The position numbers and the translations under genes are program-made. The notes below the pieces were generated by a model, which saw nothing but the letters and a program-made list of their open reading frames with translations, was not told where the DNA came from and searched no databases. Positions 20,310 to 29,699 of a stretch of 64,000 nucleotides of DNA are shown here, one piece after another. This stretch comes from Megalonaias nervosa (lineage: Eukaryota > Mollusca > Bivalvia > Unionida > Unionidae): the NCBI GenBank assembly GCA_016617855.1, contig JAECUM010000843.1:1-64000 (forward strand), read 5' to 3'. Each line of letters starts with the position of its first letter. Position 1 is the first letter of the stretch.

Positions 20310-23300
20310 CTATCGGTCTTGGACGTTGTCGCTTTTTATATGCTGACAAATATCGACGTGACCGTACGGTAAAGTGAAGTGATTGGGAAGCCGTACCCGC
20401 TTCTGGTACACGATTTGATACACTTTTTCCAAGGGTCGATTGACCATTTGGTGTGTGGGTAAAGGTACAATCTTGTGATGTTCGTAGGTGGTCACTTTGA
20501 AATTTCCATCCTGTCCAGACTGCAATGCTTCTTTCAACACGCCAAAGTTCACCAGTCGACTGTTGCTATAATTGAGAGTCAATCCATTCACTTTACACTC
20601 GTTGTGCACTTCTCCTTGTGGGTCTCGGTATTGGTAGCCGTCATTTTTAGGACCGCCACTAGCAAAACTTAGAATCTTGTTGTTGGGATGCTCGTCTGTG
20701 CAGGCTCCTAAACGGTCTCCTTTGATGTCAGGGTGACGGTGACCCAGGAAATCGATGTAGATGCAACTGTCCTTGTCAAAATACAGCACACGATCTCCTA
20801 ATAGTTCTAAAGCTTCATACAGTTTTAAACGAGCATGGGCTATCATGTAGGCTGCAATGATGACATTTCCAAATTCGTCGGCTTCTACAAAGTCCAGTTC
20901 TTCTTCATAATTGACCAAGATCAAATCCTCATGAACGACGTCCACGTGTTTCATGTATTTGGTTTTGTCGTGAATCATCTGGAAGTAGCGGGAAGGTTCT
21001 GTCAAATATTCCGTCTTGGGTAAACACGGTCATTGTGCCATTTTGCCCCACAAACAATTTAACATCACTTTGGCAAACGATCGCCTTCCTTCGTCTTCCT
21101 CAATGTGGTCTAAAGTGATGCCTTCCTGCTCCCAGTATTTCTCTTTGAATTTCTTTTGGTCCTCGGGAGTCTGGCACCAGGAAGGATAGCCGCTGGCTTC
21201 TTGTTTCAGTTTCAAAAAGGCATCCACGTAGTCTGCGAAAATGCCTTCTGACTCTCGTCGCCCTTGTGGTATTTCTCTGTCTTGGGAAAGTGGTAAATTT
21301 CGTACACTTCTAACAGTTGGTATCCCAAGTCCAGAGCTTTGAACAATTCCACGTTGACACACGTTCTTGTCAAGGTGCGTTCTTCCTGGGTGTGCTGACA
21401 AGGTTGGTCTTGGTTACACGTTTCGGCACAAGTACGACACAAGGGAAACATCAGTTTTCCTTGGTAATGGTGAGGTAAAATGGGATGGTACAAGTCCCTG
21501 GGAGGCAAGACTTTATATTTAATCAATCCTTCGTATTGTCGAATGTTGTCCACGTCAATGTGTTCCGTCAGCAACTCCGGATGTCCTGCGAGAAAGTGAC
21601 AATATTTGCACACGTAAGGATACAGCGAACACACGTCCAAGTATTTGATTTCTTCTCCTTTCTCCTCGTCGGCTTGGTAGAGCAAACAGGTGGCATTCGT
21701 CCGTACTCTGTACAAACTGTCCCGCGGGTTCAGTGTGTCCACCAGCCTGTAGCTTTCCACGATGCGTTTAAACTCGGGATCGGTTTTCAAACGGTGATCG
21801 TACTCGTGTTCCCACATTTCCACAACTTGGTATCCTTGCTGTTCTAATTTCAATCAACGCTGACAAATGGCCTGGTACATGTCTTTCATGGTCCGTTGTA
21901 AAAACTGATTTTTAGTACCATGTTCAGGGCAACAGATGGGACATCCATGAAATAAGCATCCGTTAAACTCGTACACGATCTTGGGGTTTTCTAAGTCCCA
22001 GCCATCCACCGAATACCTTCCTATGGTCTTTTGGCCTTCTCCGTTGCGGGCGTGTTGGATCCATTTGCCTTCCTTGTCGCATAAGTAATGTAATCAGCGT
22101 AGGGCTTTGACCGAGTATTGACGTTTGACAAAATTGGTTGTTTGAGGGCTTATGACAGCTAGAGTGTTTTCGGGCATGAATCGTTGGTGGTACACTAAGG
22201 AACACGCTTTGGCAATGGTACAGGCTTCTTTCAAAGGATCGATCCTTCCGTGCTCCATGAACAGTTCTCAAATTGTTCAACAGCAACGTCGGAAAATGTC
22301 CACGTAGGAACGACAATACTTTAACATTTCTTCCTGAAAGTCGAAGGGGTCCGAGGCGTGAGTGTGGTACCAAGCGTAGAAAGTTTCACGTTGTTCGTTA
22401 CGCATGTTGTCATTGTCGATCTAGTGAGCCTCAGGCAAATGGGGTAGAACGGCGTGTTGATTGGCTTCGGTATTGAAAAAGTGCGGAAAATAGCCTTTGG
22501 CCATTTCTGTCATTCTAAATGTTTTGGGCATTCGACTCAAAGGCATGGCCAAGTAACTCATCGAATCTTTAAACTGCACTTGGCCCACTTGCATTGAAAT
22601 GATTTTGGCTCCGTTTAAAGTTACTTTAGGACATTCGGTACATTGTTCCATATAGTATCTGAGAAGAATTTACCCATCACTTCCCGAGAAATTGTGAGCC
22701 ATCACCGTAGCATGGCGATGACAATCTCCGTAATATTTTATATCCTCTTGGCTCCACGTCTCGTCGATAGCTTTTAAGATCCATTGGGCGAAATCAGCCA
22801 GTGTGTTAGGTCCATGAAAGATTTTTTCATGCCCTCCAGGAATCTTGCCGCAGTGAGGGCAATGACTAAAGATAGGCTCTTGGATGCACTTCTCGCACGC
22901 TTGGTGAGCCATGCAGAAATTAGGAAAGTGAATACCGGTCTCTTGCATGCATTCGAAATCGAAAAAGATGAAAGTGCCTTTCTTCTGGTCATTTTCTTCT
23001 TCATGTTTGGAATGGTATTTTTGTATGTAGCATTCGTGTTCCGAGTCCACGATTTGGCGACAAATGTAACATCGTTTCTTTCCTGAACATACGTGCGCCT
23101 TGGCATTATTGGTACGTATGCCTTGCCCACAAGTAGGGAACAGACTCAGGAGTTGACAAGCACATTTCTGCTGTGAACCTTGAGTCTTCAGATGTTGTTG
23201 GTAACAGGACGGACTGACAAAAGTGCGCTGACAAGCTGGGCAATGCACTCGTTCTTGTCCTTCGTCAAGACAGGGTTTAGAGGACAAACATCCCTCACAT

Positions 23301-24386
23301 TTCGATCGCAATGATTGTGTTGCTCTCGATTGTTATAGCCATAGTCACATTTCTCACAATAATATCTGTATCCCAGGAATCCAGTGATTCTGTTAATGGA
23401 CTCGAAATGTTCATCGTAATGATAGACGTGAATGTATTTTCCGTCTTTAAAATTTTTGCCTCGAAACAACAGAGGTCCACGCACTTCTTGAGGGTGTACT
23501 TTCAACGTGTAGCGTGGAGCCAAGACGTCTTGCAATTTTTGCATTTCAGGAATGCCACAGGGTGTGTCTTTGGATATCCCACACCCCACCCCTCCCCACC
23601 CCCACCCCCTTGTTGTAACAGGAGTTCTGCTTCTCTTCGTTGTTTGGCTCGGTCCGATTGTTGAATAGTTTTCCAGGCTCTTTTCCATTCTTCCGTGTCG
23701 TTCTTGTCGGCATACGTTCGTCCCCCCACGATGGCACAGGCTAAACACATCTTGTCTTAAAGGTTGTTAATTTGGACGAGGCTACGCTTGATATTGCGAA
23801 GGTCGTCTACCAATAACACTTTTCTGCGTCCTGTCCCTTGGGGTGGAGAAACGTGAGTCATGAACAGTGTCGCTTTTCCATAGGTGATGTGAAACTTGTC
23901 GTTGGATTGTTGCACGTATTGAATCTTGTCGATGACTTTGGAAGGTGTCAATTCTACTGAGCTGATAAACTCGATCCAAACGCGGGATTTCTAACTGTCG
24001 TGATGTACGGAAAGTCTCAAGCGATCATTTTCTTTGGCTTCACATTTCCCTTTCAGTGTGGTTAACAAAGAATCCCACACATCGGTGATGAACTCTTCTG
24101 CCTTCTCCATCGGTACGTCGGACTTGAAATCTTGAAACTTCACCGTGTACGTCTAGGCAGTGGTTCTAAATTTTCTAGAGGAGCGTTTGTCCGTCTCTCG
24201 AATGTGGTAGTACTTTTCAGGGCTTACTGGTGATGGCGGACTTTGGTTTGGTGTAGACTCTCTGGGCCTGGATTCTGGCACGCTCATATCCTCTTCAAAA
24301 TCGCTGGCATGAATTTGAGCCAAGACTTCAGTTACTGTGCGAGGCGACAAGTCACGTTTCTCAACGAAATGATGCGATCGTTTCAT
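20310..24386 (-). pseudogene. Protein-primed family B DNA polymerase, multiply broken
   Basis: This replicates the element using a protein primer. Parts in order on the minus strand: a Polinton polymerase N-terminal domain (24386-23757, in-frame stops near 24151 and 23990, then one at the 23757 end); Cys-rich zinc-finger region (23311-23050); exonuclease motif I (IFFDFECMQETG, about 22960) and the MAHNFSGSDG motif (about 22680); a further exonuclease segment (22651-22421); polymerase motif A (YLDVCSLYPYV, about 21630); a motif B-like LNCLWGKMAQ (about 21050); and motif C as YFDKDSCIYIDF (about 20770), with Lys between the two aspartates where Thr is usual. About 1,350 codons, with at least six frame changes or stops. 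Confidence 0.9.
23579..23610 (-). other. G-rich tract in the polymerase gene (possible G-quadruplex)
   Basis: The minus (coding) strand has five G runs of four or five separated by single bases, encoding a Gly-rich stretch just after the polymerase Arg/Leu helix. It coincides with a change of frame between 23750-23502 and 23748-23188. Confidence 0.7.
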
Positions 24387-24457
24387 CTTGACTGCAGAAA
24401 GTCAAATGACTACATTTGAAATGCCATGGACACCTTTATATCCATGTCAGGTCAGTG

Positions 24458-24468
24458 TATATATAAAG
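24458..24468 (+). promoter_or_regulatory. TATA box of the zinc-knuckle gene
   Basis: TATATATAAAG lies about 49 bases before the ATG at 24517, with a pyrimidine-rich CTCTCAGTATTTCACTCTC where transcription could start. It faces away from the polymerase gene. Confidence 0.65.
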
Positions 24469-24516
24469 AACCAGTGCCTTCCCTCTCAGTATTTCACTCT
24501 CAAGCCGACCAGCGCG

Positions 24517-24777
24517 ATGGAAGAGCCCACACAGATCAAACTTCTGATCAGAGCTTTGCGAGGTGTCATACGAAAGTTTTCTTCAGACAAGCCGACGGAC
24601 TACTCTCCTTCCTTTCGACATAGAAGTCAAGATACTTGCTGTATCTGTCAGAAGAATGGGCATTGGGCTACAGAATGTCCTGACCGTCAAAAAAGCAAGA
24701 CCAGTGTCAAAAGAGACAAAAGTCAGGATACCTGTTATTGTCAAGAGAAAGGACATTGGTCTTCAGACTGCCCTTAG
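24517..24777 (+). CDS. 86-residue zinc-knuckle protein on the opposite strand
   Basis: The only clear plus-strand gene within the Polinton body. It has a basic helical N-terminus (IKLLIRALRGVIRKF, residues 7-21), then CCICQKNGHWATEC (41-54), a good CX2CX4HX4C zinc knuckle, and a second degenerate one, CYCQEKGHWSSDC (73-85), with a residue missing between the first two cysteines. Such knuckles bind single-stranded nucleic acid and are typical of Gag proteins. The start is placed at the ATG after the TATA box, although the frame is open further upstream. Sequence after the stop is Lys/Glu-rich in another frame, then an AATAAA, so the ancestral protein may have been longer. Confidence 0.65.
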   Translation: MEEPTQIKLLIRALRGVIRKFSSDKPTDYSPSFRHRSQDTCCICQKNGHWATECPDRQKSKTSVKRDKSQDTCYCQEKGHWSSDCP

Positions 24778-25230
24778 AAACAACAGAAGCAGAAGGAAGA
24801 AGAAGAGGTGCCCTCAGCAAAGGAAGAACCCCGACACGTTCAGAAAGAGAAAAAAAAGAAGGCGAGAAAAAAGTGAGGAAGAAGAGGAGGAAAAACCTGT
24901 GTAAGTGAAGAAATTCAATAAAAAGAGAGAGTGAAAGAAAAAAGACACAGAAGAAGTCTATTAACTTTTTTAAAGTGTTGTGTTTTGAATTGGATTGTAA
25001 AATTTGTACCAGAATAGACCAGACTGAAAAACGTAAGTGTCTCCTGGTTTTGATTTTTTAGAATGATAAATGGCCTACACTCACGCACTCACACACGTAC
25101 ATCATGGGCTTAAAAAGGGATTTTGAGTTTTAATTGATTTTGGAAAAATGAATACTAACTCGTTTCGAAAGAAGTGGGTGGCCCTAAAAAAAACTGTTGA
25201 ATGTTTGTCTTTTTTTTTAAAAAAAAGAAG
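24778..25230 (+). other. Spacer with poly(A) signal
   Basis: AATAAA at 24917-24922 follows the zinc-knuckle gene by about 140 bases. The first 120 bases are purine-rich and could encode a basic tail in a shifted frame. The remainder is AT-rich with no convincing gene. Confidence 0.5.
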
Positions 25231-25852
25231 TCAGGAACGAGAAGCAATCAGCTTTAACAGCCTTAAGCCTTTGCCACGGCCAAGGCCTACTTCTGGACCT
25301 GCTCCTGTCGATGATTTGGTAGAAATCACTAGAGGTGGTATTTGAGGCGTAGTAACAGGGTTGGGCTGTTTTGCTCGGGAAGGTCTTTTTCTCTTAGGTC
25401 GTAATATAGAAGTCTGATACATTTGTTTCAGACTCCTTAACTCTGCCAAAATGTCTAAGAGTACCGTCACCGTTTGAGTTTCACTGTATTCCTTCTCTCC
25501 AAGACATTGTTTCTTCTTCTTGTCGTTTCCTTCTTTCCTCTTCTTCTTCTCGCTGTTGCTGTTGAAGGAGAAATGCTTGTTCTGCCTCTTTCTGCTGTTG
25601 TAAAAATTTCTCCAATTCTTCTTTCTGTCTCTGTTTAAAATCCTCGACGTGTGGCAAAGAAGGAGAAGGTGGCAAAGGTGCTAGTACCGGAACAAATTCT
25701 TGCGAAGAAGAGTGAAAATCCACTAAATCCTAATTAAAATCAACCTCTTCTTGAAGTAGGTCCGTGTTGACTTTGGTAACCGCTGCTATACCATCGCTTC
25801 TCATCGTCACGGCCGGTGCACCCCAATTCATCGTCTTCTTACTTTCCGTCAT
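25231..25852 (-). pseudogene. Coiled-coil protein at the head of the minus-strand array, broken
   Basis: From ATG 25852, a Val/Thr-rich N-terminus reaches an in-frame TAG near 25730. The frame continues with a Ser/Pro segment and a Gln/Glu/Arg-rich coiled coil (LEKFLQQQKEAEQAFLLQQQ), ending at 25481. Frame 25470-25231 then gives a leucine-rich helix (LLDILAELRSLKQMYQ) and a basic tail. The start lies about 50 bases after a TATA box. Function unknown. First-gene position suggests early expression. Confidence 0.5.
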
Positions 25853-25902
25853 GTTTCAAAAAACATTGTCGCATCGATTCACTGCGCACAGATGCTAGAG
25901 CA

Positions 25903-25913
25903 CCTATATAGGG
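25903..25913 (-). promoter_or_regulatory. TATA box for the minus-strand gene
   Basis: The minus strand reads CCCTATATAGG, about 52 bases upstream of ATG 25852. It lies 120 bases from the opposite-facing TATA box at 26034, so the region is a compact two-way promoter. Confidence 0.65.
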
Positions 25914-26033
25914 AATGTGACATAACAGGTAGCTCTCTTCGGATTGGAAGACAGACTCCACGCAGTGACTGAATTTTGTAACGTGTGTTTGGAGTGGTGA
26001 AAAATCTCAATCCGTTTCGATCCGCTCTTCCAC

Positions 26034-26043
26034 TATAAATAAA
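26034..26043 (+). promoter_or_regulatory. TATA box for the right-end stem-loop gene
   Basis: TATAAATAAA lies 41 bases before ATG 26084. The TATA-to-ATG spacing and the CATTC start-like context resemble the cassette gene at 869. Confidence 0.7.
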
Positions 26044-26083
26044 CGCGATTCACTTCATTCCCTTCACCTGTTCTTGTCACAAG

Positions 26084-26317
26084 ATGTGGACAAACATTGA
26101 ATCCTCTACTCTCGTATCGTCGATGCTGTTCCGTACGAACTTACCGATGTATGTTAAATCATCATGGACCATCATCCGGATCACCAAGACGAGTGTTTGG
26201 AAAAGATGGGTCTACGTGGAGAGACAAGGCTGTCTGAAGCGAGTCCTCATCTACGGACCAGAGGTTAGACGAAGTTTGAGAAAGAGAAGAAGACCTATGC
26301 GATGCCCTCTATGTTAA
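26084..26317 (+). CDS. Right-end small basic protein gene with histone-type 3' end
   Basis: A 77-residue ORF with a basic C-terminal half (VRRSLRKRRRPMRCPLC at the end). I do not recognise it in this frame. The frame one base back contains YELTDVC and, after a stop, DHHPDHQDECL, reminiscent of the CxxC/HPSQ protein at 13773-14061, so the present ORF could be a frameshifted remnant. TATA box upstream, stem-loop 27 bases after the TAA and a shared downstream block tie it to the 869-1435 cassette gene. Confidence 0.45.
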   Translation: MWTNIESSTLVSSMLFRTNLPMYVKSSWTIIRITKTSVWKRWVYVERQGCLKRVLIYGPEVRRSLRKRRRPMRCPLC

Positions 26318-26344
26318 CGAAATGGTGTTAACAAAAAATCCAAA

Positions 26345-26360
26345 GGCCCTTTTCAGGGCC
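26345..26360 (+). terminator. Histone-mRNA-type 3' stem-loop
   Basis: GGCCCTTTTCAGGGCC is identical in the 16 stem-loop bases to the copy at 1453-1468, preceded by CCAAA and followed by ACTCC. CTCAAAAAGATATC (26371-26384) is a plausible purine-rich downstream element. No nearby AATAAA is needed for such an end. Confidence 0.87.
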
Positions 26361-26394
26361 ACTCCTATATCTCAAAAAGATATCTCTTCTCTCT

Positions 26395-26777
26395 TGCCTA
26401 AAAATTGTTTTAGTCCCTTGTATATTTTAGGTATCATAGATTGATGTTCATCAATCTATGGTTGTGTTGTATATATCTATGACTCTAACCATGTTTCTAT
26501 GTCTATGTCTCTATTGTATTTGTCTCTACCTAGGTAGCCGCGCATATTCAGGTCAGCCGCTTGCAACATTGTTACCAGTATCGTGACGTCACCCTGCCTG
26601 TTCCATTCCTATTGTCCCTATACAAAACCGAACTTTCCTTTGACGCTATTGTGACCTAGGGGGGTCTTGTAATGTATTTTCCCATTGGCGCTATAAATTT
26701 TGACGCCAAAGTGATCCAAGGGGGGTCTGTAATGTATTTTCCCATTGACACCAAAGTGGTCCACTTCATTACTTCCA
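26395..26777 (+). promoter_or_regulatory. Post-gene block shared with the left cassette
   Basis: It has hairpin CATAGATTGATG/CATCAATCTATG (26438-26461), a TATA-like TATATATC (about 26470), AGGTAGCC, ACATTGTTACCAGT, a perfect CREB/ATF site TGACGTCA (26584-26591), and about three short units with TTGACGC and GGGGGGTC..TGTAATG. The order and orientation match 1500-1884. Homology ends at about 26777. Confidence 0.65.
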
Positions 26778-26872
26778 TATGCTCAGCAATGGTTGGGTAA
26801 TTGTTTACAGTCCATGAGCTCTGAATTTAATGGATCCATATACTCAGAAATGGTTGGGTAATTGTCTACAGT
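26773..26872. repeat. Short tandem duplication at the Polinton edge
   Basis: CCATATGCTCAGCAATGG plus GGGTAATTGTTTACAGTC (26772-26813) is repeated with few changes at 26832-26872. The second copy is within the transposase reading frame and the first touches the Polinton boundary. Confidence 0.8.
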
Positions 26873-28310
26873 CAACTGTGACCATTTTTTGGCCAACGTT
26901 TCTCCGGCAAATTCAATGTTTTTCTTCTCTAGCTCAATGTCAATTGTCTTACCTCGTTCGTCTAAATGGCTGCAATAGTTGTTATGAGGTAATATTAATC
27001 CACTAAATTCCCTGCTCATTGGTGCCATCTTTCTCTCCACTCTGTTACAAGCACTTCGTCCCGGAGCATTTGTTGCAACGAAGACAGAGTCAAGATCGTG
27101 TTTCAAGAAATGGTGGATGGCAACCTTAATGACTTTTTGGTACCGTGGGTTTTCATCCGGCCCACCATCAACAATATACACGAGAATCGGCTTGACCAAT
27201 TTATCAAAACCAGTCCTGCTTATGGTATCGAACTCTGTCAGACACAGCAACTTTTCAAAGTCTAATCCATGACTGAGTGCTGTTAATGCGGAGTGTTTTC
27301 CAGATCGGATGGCTATAAACATTGGTCCAGAAAAGCCAACAGCGTCTCTGTTTCCAAGACCGTTGCGATGGATCTCAATGCCGGCATACACCGAGTGTAT
27401 AAGCTTGTGCCGGGCAGCAACCACCCAGTCATGGTCAGGAAGGTTTACTTTATAGTCAGCGTGCATTAGCAGTGGACTCTGCTTATTGGCAGCGACCAGA
27501 CCAATTGAGGCGCGACATTTATCGTCCTGGCTGATAAAACAAACCTCATCCGGTCCAAGCATGAAAGAGAGTTCTTCCAAAATGTCTTATTGTAGCTGAG
27601 CAAAACTGGCCATCAATATGTTAATGTGATAATCATTTTGCGCTCTATTTAACTTTACTGGGACAGTGGTTACATGACGCTTACCTTCTGACGACGAAGT
27701 ACGCTTAGGAAGTAGACGAAGGTATAGTCCACTTCGACTTATATTGAAGCCATCTATTTTTAAATGCTCTGTTAATTGATCTAAGGTTCTGATACTTCTG
27801 TAGACTTCGAACTGTCTTTCTTCATGAGAAGCTGAAACATGCATTGCGATATCCAGTATAGTGTGCAAAAGCAATGGTTGTTCCTCTTCGATATTTGGTT
27901 GACCACATCTGGCCCTAATATTCAGTTTTGTGCGCAGTTCAGGATTATCTTCCAATAAAGCATTCAGTTTTGATTTTTTTCAAATCCCTTGCTTTCTGGG
28001 ATCTTCTTTGATCATCAATCTTCCTCTTCAGTTTCTTTTCCAACTCAGTTTTTCTTTTTTGTTTGTCTTTTGACTCTAAGTTCTGCACATTTGAAAGTAG
28101 TCCTTGTTTCTGCCGATTGTACAAACCAACGAGGTCAGAATTTATGACACCAATTTGGGACTTCAATTGTAATTGAACAGTAGCATTTCTCGGAGTAGCC
28201 AAATGGCTTGTAGAAGGAAATGTTTCAGAAGTAATAATACTCAAGACATCAGTCGGTTGTTCATTGGACTCTAAATTATCCTGAATACTGATGGTTCTTG
28301 TTTTGTCCAA
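26783..28310 (-). pseudogene. DDE-transposase-like gene, truncated and broken
   Basis: From ATG 28310: a low-complexity and charged N-terminal helix region; a frame change at an A7 run near 27970; a central domain (RSGLYLRLLPKRTSSSEGKRH); an in-frame TAA at 27587-27589; then an RNase H-like part with FISQDDK (first acidic residue), ILVYIVDGGPDENPRYQ (second) and RSACNRVERKMAPMSRE (Glu) as candidate DDE residues. The C-terminus stops exactly where Polinton-side sequence begins. I recall this family as an uncharacterised, multi-copy animal transposon protein but cannot name the superfamily. Confidence 0.65.
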
Positions 28311-29300
28311 AAGTTAAGAAGTGATCATTTTTTCGTAACGGAGATCGCCTTGAGCTCTTGCAACATATGGTTAACTTTTTCAGCCACATATGTGTACTTC
28401 TTGATACTAGTCCACTTTATTATAAGTTCATCTTTGCACATCTTTTAGATTTTTGTAGGATATGGTAGCAAATAAGCGTTAAATAAAGACTGATATAATT
28501 TATTTTTATCCATTGCTATGGGCTGCCGAAAAGTCATGAACATTAAAACTAATGTAACACTGGACACCTTACGTCGTATGGTTTCAATAGCGTAAATGTT
28601 ACTAGTGCCGCACGCTGGCTCAATTCTCAAAGTTCTTCTCTCCCCTTATCCTGTTTTTTTAGACTGCTTGTTTTTTTAATGTCATCAGGCTTCAAAGACT
28701 TTTTGTACTTGTAGGACCGTTTATAATCTAGCACTTCAGTGATGTCAACAAAACGTTTTCAATAAAAAGAAAGAAAAAAGCTAACATTTGATATATTTAT
28801 TCCGTTTCATGTACTGCGTCCCAGCGCGACACATGGCCCAACCTTGGCGCTACTCAACTAATTACATTTGTTGTTTTTTGCACATAACAAATATTAAAAG
28901 ATTAAACGTTCACTTCGGACAGAATACTGTCTTTCAACTTACTAAACTTGTGTGTCTTTGATCTCGTCGGACTGTTGTCAGGATGGTGATAACTTGTTAG
29001 CCTATTGTTTTACTTTTCTAAAATCAAAGTTTTATCGTCTGTAGGCCTGCAGTTTATTTAGTGTACATTTTGTTTTTAAAGTGTGTATTACATTATATTA
29101 AAAGAAGAATAACGTAATTAAAAACAACAACAGTTTAAACCAGTTAAAGTTTATAACAGTTACCCAATATTTCATCTGAGATAACAATATTAATATAAGT
29201 CGTCCACGAGAGTTGTTAGCTATTGAGGATAAAAATGCACTGAGGATGCAGGTCACAAAATCTTTTTTGTTCTGATATTATTTTTGAAAGAAGCGTTCTA
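28311..29300. other. No gene recognised
   Basis: AT-rich DNA with short ORFs only. I see no exon, RNA gene or clear repeat. Confidence 0.6.
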
Positions 29301-29317
29301 TACTCATATTTATTGTG

Positions 29318-29425
29318 ACGTCACATTTCTTCAACACCCCCCCCTCGTCACACTTCGTCACAAAATTTTGACCCACTCACCCCCGCCCGTCACTGCGTGA
29401 CGTTATATGTGAACGACCCCTTGGT
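29318..29425. repeat. GC-rich GTGACGTCACA element, probable transposon remnant
   Basis: TTGTGACGTCACATTT, a C-run, repeated CGTCACA motifs and TGCGTGACGTTATATGTGA, then GAACGACCCC. The style is that of a short, terminal part of an invertebrate DNA transposon. Family not identified. Confidence 0.4.
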
Positions 29426-29582
29426 GTTATTTCAGCATTACCCTTTGAGCCAATCATTTTTCGCCGTTAACGTGTGTACCGCAAAGTTGGGATGCTTTGA
29501 AACTTAGTGTAGCGTGTATTCGATTTATGTGGACTGAAGATAAATTTTCTATGGAAAAGGATTCCTAAAGCTGAATCGGTTA

Positions 29583-29680
29583 CACAGGCACCTGATTCCG
29601 GGGTAAACTAATGTGTACACTCACCAATTAACACATTGGTGAGTGTACACATTAGTTTACCCCGGAATCAAGTGCCTGTG
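29583..29680. repeat. Near-perfect 46-bp hairpin
   Basis: Arms 29583-29628 and 29635-29680 are reverse complements with one mismatch and a 6-base loop (TAACAC). The arms begin CACAGGCACCTGATTCC. This is likely a foldback/MITE remnant. Confidence 0.93.
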
Positions 29681-29699
29681 ACACATCATATAAAACCAC

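Larger units (their letters stand above)
12796..26777 (-). mobile_element. Decayed Polinton/Maverick (adintovirus-like) element
   Basis: The block holds the Polinton hallmark set: protein-primed polymerase B, retroviral-type integrase with chromodomain, adenain-type protease, major and minor jelly-roll capsid proteins and several small conserved proteins, nearly all on the minus strand. The right limit is set where homology to the cassette block ends (26777) and a transposase pseudogene begins. The left limit is the LINE junction. Terminal inverted repeats and the expected 6-bp target duplication were not found, so the true ends may lie within or beyond 1-2110. Stops and frameshifts in most long genes show it is an old copy. 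Confidence 0.88.

Noticed and set aside
869..26317. Histone genes, because of the stem-loops
   Set aside because: None of the four ORFs shows a histone fold or histone motifs.
12796..26777. Recent, intact adenovirus-like virus
   Set aside because: Most long genes carry stops or frameshifts, so it is an old genomic copy.
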